The notes below the pieces were generated by a model. It worked only from the letters and a program-made list of their open reading frames with translations. It did no database searches and was not told where the DNA came from. A program made the position numbers and the translations under genes. A DNA stretch of 64,000 nt from Chrysomallon squamiferum (lineage: Eukaryota; Mollusca; Gastropoda; Neomphalida; Peltospiridae): NCBI GenBank assembly GCA_012295275.1, contig CM022667.1:21208667-21272666 (forward strand), written 5' to 3'. Below are positions 39,501 through 48,581 of the stretch, piece after piece (the stretch's first letter is position 1; each line of letters begins with the position of its first letter).

Positions 39501-42500
39501 ATTTACTGCACAGTTTTAGTAGCAGCTCTTGAAATATCATAATTACATGTATTTTATGACTAGTTTATTTCCAATTATAATAATTAATATTGAGCTATAT
39601 TTACCATTTCTGGACTGATGTAGTATGGAGTGCCAAGAACTGTCTGTGCTCCTTTGTTAGCAGATCCCATCACCTTGGAGATTCCAAAATCACCAACCTT
39701 CACCACACCCTCCTTTGTAAGGAAAATGTTATCAGTCTTAAGATCTCTGTAATATGAAAGCAATTTAATGAATAAATTTATTTATTTGTTTTTTTTTAAT
39801 TTTTTATTAATTATTAATTATTAATGATTATCACATTACAAATATATAATAACAAAATAACATAAAATCTATACTAGCTGTTTATAATTGACTAGAAGGA
39901 AAAATGACCAGTAGGTCAGTTAAAGAGTTTTGATCCTACAACTGCCATATCAAAGCCATAACAAAATTAGTAATAATTCCTATTAACTACAGTTTACAGG
40001 AATATATTCATATTTACAACAACAAAAAAAAAAAAATAATAATAATTTTAAAAAAATGTATAATAACAATAAGAAAAAAGCATTTACACATTTTGTTCTA
40101 TCATAAAACAAAGATAAAAACCACACCATGCAGGATGCTAAAATGATAACAATATCAAACTATAAAATAATAGCCAAGTACAGTTCTTTTAACAATTATC
40201 TGTTGTTATAAAATTTCTGTGAGTAAAACCCACAAACTATCTCAATTCACTTTCTCTCATATTACCTGTGTAGGATGTTGTGTTCATGTATGTGTCGTAT
40301 AGCAGCAACTATCTGCTGAAACATTGTCAGAATGTCTTTCTCCTCCAACGACTTGTCCTGCTGACACAGAAACTGAGCCAGTGTCCTAAACAAGAACACA
40401 TTCATCATAATTTACTCTTTTTACAAAAGCATCATCAGTATTTCAATTATTATTAAACTGGTTTCATCAAATATAAATTAGTGTCCATTTTGTTAAAAAC
40501 ATCTTTCTAGTTTTAGTAATAAACATAAAGTAAGTTTTAACTCTGTAACCTTAACAGTGACTCTCTGGAACCAAAAAAAAAAAAAATTTAATTTTAAAAA
40601 AAAAGTTTAAAAAGAACAAAATAAATATATATATATATATGTGTATATTAATAAATCTAACCAGTGTTAGTTGTTATACATATATCTAACATATTTGGAA
40701 ATTCATTTTATACTTGCCCTCCATCTGCATACTCTATTTCAATCATCAACACACCATCTTCCTCAAAACTGTCATAGTAACTGATAATGTTCGGATGATC
40801 AAGCAGAGCAAGGACAGAAACCTGGCAAGTTAAAGCTTTTACATCTAACATATTTGGAAATTATTTTCTTTTTAATATCACAAATTTACTAACATGTCTT
40901 TCTATGTGATATATTCTAAAGTTACAGAACACACTCATTACACTGACAATATCTGAACAAACAAGACATTAGATGATGGCTAGAAAATGTTACATGTGTA
41001 TTAATTCATTTCATTATTTACATCAGATATTACCATCAAAAGACTTCAGAATAGGATATTTAATCCAAAAAGTCCATAACATCATATTTATTCAAAATGA
41101 TTACACTAGTGTAAGTATATTTTTAAAAACAATATTCAGTAAGATTAATTTTTTAATTTAATACAAAAATGTCTTCACCTCATTCAGTGCAAGCTGTCTT
41201 TCTGAAGCATTTAGATCATGCATGTTAATTTCCTTAAGAATAACCAGTGAATCATCATCTTTCTTCTTGTACAAAACTGCAGCTCCATAGGCACCTAAAA
41301 CCACATTCAATTGATTTATGTAGATAATTAAAAAAAATTAAACAAACAAAAATTAAACAATTTCTTTTTTTAAATTTAAATTATAAAATTTTTAAGATAG
41401 CACTGAAAAAAAGTGTTTTTTTTTTTTTTTTATCAATCTAGAACATTTTCTTATTACATATCCAGAATAACCAAACTATCTTCATCATTATCAACTTTTA
41501 CATAGTTGTCATAAGTTGTTCAAGTTTAATACCAGATCTAATTCAGTTTCAAACAAGTTATATATGATCAATATTTTTGTTAATGATAATATTAACTTTT
41601 TTTTTCTTTTTTTTAATTATTAATTTTCAGGATTCTCGAAGTATAAAATCTTTAACTGTGAACCTGTGACAGAATTAGATATCTCCAAATGATGAAATTT
41701 CTCTGATTTAGAATTTGTTATTGAAGAATGAAATAACCATTCATTTAGAATTAAATAAATTATTACCTTTGCCTACAGTTCTGATTTTCTCAAATCCTGC
41801 CAGTGACTGCTGATGTCTTCCACTCCAACCTCGTAACTTTTCCAATTTAAAATACAACTCTCCAACTGAGCTATATCATTAAAGAAGATATTTTATAACA
41901 ATATTTGAATTACATCTCTTAATAACCAATAAAAAAGCCTTTTATATTTAATGGTTTTCTTTGGGAGGGGTTAGTTATTTGAAAGTGTTTCATTTACATT
42001 AACTCTGAAATAGTTATATGTTACATATTTGTACAGTTTTAGGATTATATACACTCTACAGTTTCAGTTAGTGAAGACAAGTTAATTTTATATGGAAAAA
42101 TGGTAAAACTGTAGTGAACACTTTCTGTTACATTTTCTTACATTTTCTAAGCAACAGCTTTCTATGCATCAATTAATTAAATAATTACTAAAAATATAAT
42201 TAATTTGAATTATGGTTACCTTGTTTTTCCACTGTCATCTGGTTTTGCCAATGAAGAAGAATCAACTCCATAAAAATCTTTATATATTCCTACAGGAATC
42301 TATGAATAATTTCAATAATAATAATTAATTAAAACATTTATGTATCACGAATGACATTAAAATCTTCAATAAAATTATGTCTAAAAATAAAGATACTTCA
42401 TTATATTAAATAATACACACACATACAAATATATATTTTTTATAATTTTTCAAAACTACATCAAATTATGATAATAAAAACAAAAGTATAATATAAATAA

Positions 42501-43960
42501 ATTACAGGGATTATAAATTGTTAAAATTATGTACATTTTTTTTTATAAAATGATGAAAAAAAAATCATATTATGTCTGTATGTCATCCTTTATACATCAG
42601 TTACTGTTGGGGTTACAATCATATCAAAAAAATACAAGACTTAAAAAAAGTCTAGTGAACAAAGCAATACCCTGAGTAGCTGTTCCAGCTCTTCTGCCAT
42701 CTGTTTCACTTCATTCATTTGATATGATGTGCAAGCCAGGAAATCCAGACAGCAGTTACTTCCCTCCAAGAATTCTTCACAGAGAGAAGTAAAAAAGGTT
42801 TTAATTCCTTCATCTTCAAGAACAGTAGCTTTTGTTAAAATCTAAATATAAAATGACATGTATTTTAATTAATAATTAAAACATGAAAATATTTACATAA
42901 AGGCACAATTGCAAATAGAAGAAACAAAACTAAAAAATTAAAATTGGATTATTTTTTACCTTATCATCTCTGGAACAAAGCTGAATACTGGATCCCGTGC
43001 TGCTGAGAATGAAAGCAACACTTGAAACATGCTGTTTATTTAATGCCTGCTGAATAAAACCTGAAAACAAGATGACAAAATAAAATATTTGATTGTAACA
43101 GATTACCACAAACATCTTAAATTATCTACATAAATTAAGAATTTACATGTCTGAGTTATTTTTAACAAGGCAAATAAAATTATTTTTTATTTCTTATTAA
43201 CGATATTCAAATTCTTAAAATATGAGTGATTGTATGAGTTTGTGTATGAGTTTGTGTGTGTGTTCATTTGTTTTGTATGCATGCATATGTAATTTTTTGT
43301 GCAGGTGACATACCCAAACATACCATAAATGTCATCTAAACTGTGACTGTCATAGCTGTATGAAACACACAAAATATTTCCACGAAGAGCATGTCTCAAA
43401 GCAGAACTGTTTCTAATTTTACTTGAGATCACCAGTAATCTCTGCTGCACATCAGATCTGGAAACATCCTTACATCCTAACACTTCATTTGATGTAACGA
43501 CATTGTCACAGAGAGTAATTTCACTACAACATGGGTTTATCTGATCAGGAAGCGAGCTGGGCACTGACAGATATTTACCATTGTTGGAATAAGATCGACT
43601 TCTCTGATGGCGAAGTGATTTTCCCTTCAGATCACATTTGTCAACATTATTCAGTTCACAACATTCTGAACGAATATTTTCCAGTGACTTACTAATTTGT
43701 TTTTCAACCTCAAGAGCATCATGTCGCGGATTTTTTTTTGTACTGCCATTACTGCATTTGTTGCTACACATGACCTTCTTTAAGTGCAGTTTACTATACA
43801 GCGTGATAAATGCAAATATTCTAAAACATGTTGTTGACAACTCTATATTAAGTCATAATTAATGATCATGCATACCAGACATAAAATAATAAAAAATGCA
43901 AGAATCATATGAATTTTACTGATCACAGATGTTTAACTTTTGTTTTAAAATTTTCTTCAT
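25291..43960 (-). CDS. NEK9: NEK9-type NIMA-related kinase with RCC1 repeats and extended N-terminus
   Basis: NEK9 (Nercc1) is a serine/threonine kinase that works upstream of NEK6/7 in spindle assembly and centrosome separation. I read 32 coding exons in transcript order: 43960-43920, 43820-43324, 43060-42960, 42841-42671, 42299-42220, 41870-41767, 41294-41179, 40821-40718, 40385-40266, 39746-39605, 39253-39125, 38728-38603, 38227-38145, 36024-35943, 35373-35219, 34840-34700, 34377-34255, 33888-33702, 33416-33198, 32617-32329, 32026-31880, 30994-30850, 30407-30282, 30114-29997, 29564-29405, 29246-29191, 28686-28574, 28291-28163, 27551-27470, 26926-about 26813, 25917-25813, 25404-25291. All phases agree, giving about 1472 codons against 979 in human NEK9. 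The extra length is mainly an N-terminal domain of about 300 residues and a longer linker. The kinase alone resembles NEK8. The order kinase, RCC1, WLQEEL motif (human NEK9 has a similar WLRKEL), coiled coil favours NEK9. Confidence 0.88.
28163..32026 (-). other. NEK9: NEK9 low-complexity linker between RCC1 repeats and coiled coil
   Basis: Ten small exons (32026-31880 to 28291-28163, plus 27551-27470) encode Ser-, Lys- and Asp-rich sequence. It includes a [16 protein letters not shown] run (exon 30994-30850), a more ordered block [17 protein letters not shown], the motif [15 protein letters not shown] (exon 29564-29405), and a basic stretch [12 protein letters not shown]. This is the regulatory tail region. 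In human NEK9 the corresponding stretch carries mitotic phosphorylation sites. The 56-bp exon at 29246-29191 is set by phase: an acceptor nearer the codons would create a stop. Confidence 0.7.
31190..31620. other. Intronic block of distinct composition, possible interspersed repeat
   Basis: Part of the intron between NEK9 exons 32026-31880 and 30994-30850. Compared with the flanks it is richer in G+C and in TG/CA steps, notably 31370-31560, and has no splice-bounded exon. It could be an old SINE-like or other non-autonomous element. I found no target-site duplication or terminal repeat. Confidence 0.3.
32329..36024 (-). other. NEK9: NEK9 RCC1-repeat region
   Basis: Exons 36024-35943 to 32617-32329 encode about residues 605-960. 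The repeats show the RCC1 signature, for example [11 protein letters not shown] with [24 protein letters not shown] with [24 protein letters not shown] with [27 protein letters not shown], and [18 protein letters not shown] with SEGQLGTG. Six to seven blades are expected for a complete propeller. In NEK9 this domain autoinhibits the kinase and binds Ran and other partners. The last exon (32617-32329) mixes a final WGLRF blade with the start of the linker. Confidence 0.88.
34141..34205. repeat. (GA)n and (AT)n microsatellites in NEK9 intron
   Basis: AT tract (about 34088-34110), GA tract (about 34145-34169) and a second AT tract (about 34190-34207) within one intron. Simple repeats only. Confidence 0.95.
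38603..41870 (-). other. NEK9: NEK9 protein kinase domain
   Basis: Exons 41870-41767 to 38728-38603 encode about residues 325-577. All the main kinase motifs are present: glycine loop VGKGAYGAAV, lysine in VILKEI, glutamate helix AAxx-like ERQLALNE, catalytic loop HRDLKTDN, DFGIS, activation-segment end GTPYYISPE, and SDIWALGC. The motif [20 protein letters not shown] is typical of the NEK8/NEK9 branch. The kinase should be active. One intron inside it (donor 40717-40711) starts with GC instead of GT. Confidence 0.92.
42220..43440 (-). other. NEK9: N-terminal DUF4347-like domain preceding the kinase
   Basis: The end of exon 43820-43324 and exons 43060-42960, 42841-42671 and 42299-42220 encode about residues 128-297. 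The pattern reads [51 protein letters not shown], then [18 protein letters not shown]. This matches the order of conserved blocks I know from the DUF4347 family: strand plus S.AFV.HG..GS..L, LDLLACN.A, and LE.LTG..V..S.D..G. The histidine-glycine is replaced here (STG), while the cysteine of LAC is kept. The link is my pattern recognition and has not been tested by profile search. Its role with the kinase is unknown. Confidence 0.5.
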
Positions 43961-43984
43961 GTTTTCATTTACATTGCTGTTAAC
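43920..43984 (-). other. NEK9: First coding exon of NEK9 with start codon
   Basis: The acceptor is CTTTCAG at 43991-43985 and the donor is GTAAAA at 43919-43914. The start chosen is ATG at 43960-43958, giving [14 protein letters not shown] into the next exon. An in-frame stop sits in the upstream non-coding exon, and no in-frame ATG lies between. Two minimal uORFs directly precede it. A later ATG in the next exon (MCSNKCSNG, near 43775) is an alternative start if this exon is skipped. Confidence 0.6.
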
Positions 43985-44910
43985 CTGAAAGAGAATAAAA
44001 AAATAAAGTATTATTATATTTATTATAAACAATTTTAAAGGAAATTACTAAATAATGATGGTAATTACATTATTAATTTAATGATTACGTGAATCAAGAA
44101 TCATGAAATGATAACAATTACTGAATTAACATTATCAACAGTTGAATCATAATTTCGCCAAAACTCAGAACCCGTAACTATTTTTATTATTCTTTTTCTT
44201 ATTTTTAAAGATATGTCATTATGTATCAGCACACCTATAAGACTAAGACACATATATTCTTCTTTTATATATATATACATGCTCAGATCTGATAGTTAAT
44301 TTATTTTGTTTACACTAGGTTACACACCATCCATCATTACAGTTTCTACCTTTGTGGTTTCCGCCTTTTTTTGTCCGATGATCCTTCTTATTTCGGGATG
44401 CATAATTATTGAATTTGTCTATTGATTTATTTTCATTAATTAAAAAGTAGAGTCGTCTCAAATGTAACTGATATTAATGAATTATAACAATATACTAGAA
44501 ATAATGACTGGTCTTTTCTATATCCTATCTTATAATAATTAATAAAAACCAGGAATTCTCATAATCATATCTGCTCAGAATTTCAGATTTTTCAAATCGG
44601 ACCAGATGTGATAAAGTTATCGACAAATACATGTTATTATTTATTTTATTGGTTAACCTTTATTATTATTATTTTTATTTTATCTAGTTTCCACAAGTAT
44701 ATATATATGACTAAATTGGTCCAAATAGGAAAATCCAGAAATCCGGTCTCAAGCCTATCGGATAACTGATTTGGCAGGTGTATCATAATGGGGCCCAGCA
44801 TTTATTTATTTATTTATGTATTTATTATTATTAGTAGTAGTAGTAGTAGTATTTATTTATTATTTATTTGCATGTTTGTTTGTTTGTTTGTTTTATTTTG
44901 TTCTGCTCAC

Positions 44911-44980
44911 CTCTTATTAAGTCAGAGCTAATGGTTCGTGGTTGCTATACGAAACCGTACCGAATGCAGAGTCACGTTTT
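44911..44980 (-). other. Candidate non-coding first exon of NEK9
   Basis: On the minus strand, sequence ending TAATAAGAG is followed by a strong donor GTGAGC (44910-44905). Joined to the acceptor at 43985 it gives a 5' UTR with in-frame stops before the ATG. The 5' edge is set only by the promoter-like sequence just upstream. Confidence 0.45.
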
Positions 44981-44982
44981 AT

Positions 44983-44990
44983 TTACGTCA
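44983..44990. promoter_or_regulatory. CRE/ATF-like site in candidate NEK9 promoter
   Basis: TTACGTCA, one base from the palindromic CRE, lies immediately upstream of the candidate first exon. The surrounding 44930-45005 is clearly richer in CG dinucleotides than its neighbours. The position fits a core-promoter element, but binding is inferred. Confidence 0.4.
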
Positions 44991-46678
44991 CTGGTATCGT
45001 ATACAAGCTGCTCAAATTTTAATGTGTATGCTTTAATTTTTATTAGATAGTATGTTTGCACAATCAACTCACAGATTACACAACTGATGAAAAACTGGTG
45101 AAGAATATTAAGTAGTTAAGTTGCCTTATAATGGTTCTATTGTTTGGCAATATTATCATATTTAATTATTAATAACAATGCCACCTCAAATTCCAAAAGG
45201 TTTTAGATCGTTCGATTAAGGAATATTAAAATTACATGTATTTTTGTAATTTATTTTTTGCCAGTTGTAGATACATGTTTGTTCTAAAGTAATTCATAAC
45301 AAAGGGAATTAATACGCATGCAAGTGTTTTGCAACACAAAAGAGGGATGAGAATGTTATAGAATTATGTAATATTATTATTTATAAAGGTACTGAAACAT
45401 ATTTACTATATATATATTGGAAGTTTTAATGTTTCAAGATAATAAAACTATTGAGAAACAAGGACTTTATTTTGAATTACATAATTCTTGAACGGCTCTT
45501 CACTGTAAATAAGTGGGGATGTGTTTCGTAACGTCACACTTTCAGAAACAACAAGAATTCGCTGTCATTAACAGAAAAAACAACTTTTAATATAAACCAC
45601 TAACCAAGGAGTATGGAAATAATGCTAACCACTAGATATCTTGTTTTATTTTTTATTATTAATACATTAATTATTTAATTAGGGTTCTTCATAAATTTAA
45701 AACAGGTGATTTTATCAATATCAGGAAATATTAGTAATATTAGTAACCAGTGACCAAGTCATATGTAGTGTAAAGCCTGTTTTCATAAACGTACAGTTAA
45801 TGTTATTTATTTGTTTATTCATTTATTTATAATAAACATATGTAACTGTTCCTTGGATCACCTCTACATTTAATAACTCGTTAAATTTATACTAAAACAT
45901 ATTTATTTTTTATTCATTTCGAAAATATATAATAATTAGGTTTCAGCAAATTCCAGAGGTAGCCTACTATCAGAAAATAATTTCTCCTACACTGAGTGTT
46001 AGGCTTGGTGTCTGGAAACCGTGCAAAATCACAATATTTTTTCACATTTCCACCAGAATGTTTGGAATGTAATTTCATTCATGAGTAACGCCGTCATATA
46101 TTTATTTATTTTCTCTGTGTTTTTTCACCCCCCAGAAGTAAAATAAGATTATAGTCAATAGCCAGTGTCTTGTACACCTGGTCAGTGATTCAGCATTTTC
46201 TCTACAATCCCGTTCAAATTTCATGGACTCATTATGGACATGTTGCAAAAAGAACCTTACATTTTCCAACAGGTAAGTATTGGTAAACGTATATGCTTTC
46301 ATTTCATAAAGAAACCCATTCAAATTGATTTATTAATGAGAGCTGACATATTAATAAGATAAAATAAAAAATATATTCGTCAGTGGTCGGTGTTTACACT
46401 CTTCCTATTTTATCGTGTAATTTTGCAGTCAGTGAAAAAAGGAGAGGAAAAAGAAAACGAAGAACATTAATAAAATGTTTTGTTTTCACACGGTTATTTA
46501 CTGAAATCCTGGCTACACGGTCTTGCTTTAAACTGAAATGGTTGTTTAGTTAGTTTGTTACTATTAAAAGTATTATTAAATTAGGTCAACAGTTTAACGA
46601 AGGTGTTAGTAACTTCAGCGTTGTTGCATACAGCAGGCGAGTTTTATTTTCTTATTAAAACTGATATCTGTGTTTATT

Positions 46679-46719
<41 letters not shown>

Positions 46720-46780
46720 TATTTTTTTTTTTTTACAGGGTCATTCATGCACGTACATTTTTTCAAACTGATACAATATA
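44991..46780. other. Intergenic region between NEK9 and the divergent DNase gene
   Basis: AT-rich and without a recognisable gene. It ends in a long T tract (about 46681-46734) before the orphan exon at 46781. A frame at about 45415-45440 reads IGSFNVS, like the start of a DNase I domain, but stops after a few codons and has no donor. Confidence 0.5.
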
Positions 46781-46928
46781 ATGCATTATGTGGGTAAATT
46801 TCTACATGTCATGGATGACGCTGTGCCTAATGCTACCAGCGAGCTGTTTGAAGATTGGATCTTTCAATATACAAATATTTGGAAAAGCAAAAGCAGACAG
46901 GGAAAAAGTCATGACGATTTTATCGAAG
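46781..46928 (+). CDS. Orphan candidate exon, unknown protein
   Basis: An open frame from ATG 46781 reads MHYVGKFLHVMDDAVPNATS, then ELFEDWIFQYTNIWKSKSRQ and GKSHDDFIEG, and ends at a good donor (GTACGT at 46929). It has balanced amino acid use and an N-glycosylation-like NAT site, unlike the low-complexity frames nearby. It is in phase 1, so joining it to the DNase exon at 47312 would hit a stop within five codons. It is therefore not that gene's first exon under this model. I do not recognise the family. Confidence 0.3.
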
Positions 46929-47311
46929 GTACGTCAACAGATTTATCAATCCTACTAACTTATTAATAAAAAGTAACACCTCTGTTCAAATGCAGAAGTG
47001 CATGACACGGTACATGACCTATGACCTGTTGACTTGGACTTCACCTACTCACTTCATAAAATATTAAAGTTATAATACTATTGTTAAATTAAAAAATGAC
47101 AACTGTGTTTCAGTGATTAAAACATTTCTATGAACCTTCCATTTCTAATTTAAGAAAAAACATTAGTTCATACAGCTATTTTAAATAATAATGTTGCCTT
47201 TGATTATTTACATTTCTTTTTAATCCCCTTCTTTTGGTTTCTAAGCATGTTTTTTTTCTTCTGGTTATTGATGTATTACAGCTTGCACATTTTTAACATT
47301 ACCTTTTTCAG

Positions 47312-48538
47312 ATACTTCAACGCTATGACATTGTTCTTATAATGGAAATAAGAGATATTAAAGGAACTGCAATACAAAAGCTCTTGAATTTGATAAACAG
47401 GTACATTTCCTTATTCTGTTATTCTTTCCATGTAGTTGAACATAAGTTATACAAACAAATAATATAGTTAGGGAAATAAGAAGATGGTTCTCATTACTAT
47501 ATTTGGTTAATTTTGCATCTTTTCATTATCTAACTGGATGGTTCTGACCTTGATAATCTATTTTATGGACTTTTCTGCTGTGTTAATATATATATTATGT
47601 GTGTGTGTGTAAATAATACATGTACGTGAGTACATACAGTTTACTGGGTGTTCCATTCACTAACAAATATAACGTGTCTTTTTTTCATTCATATACTAAA
47701 TCCACAAAGTTTTACCAAATCTTTAAAAAACAGTTTTATTATTTTCTTATAATTATTCATTATTACTGGAAGATGATGTAACAGGTGCTAAACATCCTTC
47801 CAAGCAAGTATTAAATTATTATCTGAATCTGCTCGTGGAACTGAGAAAGGCAGTAAAAGTAGCAGAAAATATAGGCATGAATTCCCTTCTGGTTTAAAAA
47901 TGTGATTGGTATTAGAATACTGCCAGTCACAGATCAGAATCACAATACAGACAGTGCTTAGCTTATGAAGACTTTATAGTAGATAGAGGATTTTTCACTG
48001 CTCATAGAAAAGCAGGTCAATATGAAGCTATGATGTCTACTGGTAAGATGCTTGTCCTAATTCTGCTCAGAAAGATTAAGATACGCATCTGTAAGAGAAT
48101 TTATAACAAATAATATCAATAATTAGAGAAACCAACAATAGTTCTACTAAATCACTATCTGAATAAATATTTGTTTGCGCTCTATATTTGTAGTGGCATC
48201 TCTGATAGATGCACATCAATATGTAATATTATTTACCTGTATCTTTATAGAAACAAATAATAAACAAAAATTTCTATGAACTGTTTCAAATTATTTATTT
48301 ATCCATTCATTACTATAATATCAAAATTTTGGAAAATAATTATAATATGGATTGTACATGTCATATTTCTTCTCTGTCCTTTGATTAGCAGAAACAGAAG
48401 ACACCCATTTTCCATCATCATTAGTGATCGTTTGGGAAGGACATTTAGTAAAGAGCAGTATGCCTTCTTGTACAGGTAGGACAAAGCACAAACATACTCA
48501 CAACCACATTCAGCTATCCATGTATACATCACACAAAA

Positions 48539-48581
<43 letters not shown>

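Noticed and set aside
45415-45440. IGSFNVS frame as the DNase first exon
   Set aside because: It resembles the family start but runs into TAA within two codons and has no donor.
47770-48060. Possible coding segment in the DNase intron
   Set aside because: Short protein-like pieces occur, but stops interrupt them and no splice sites keep a frame with the flanking exons.
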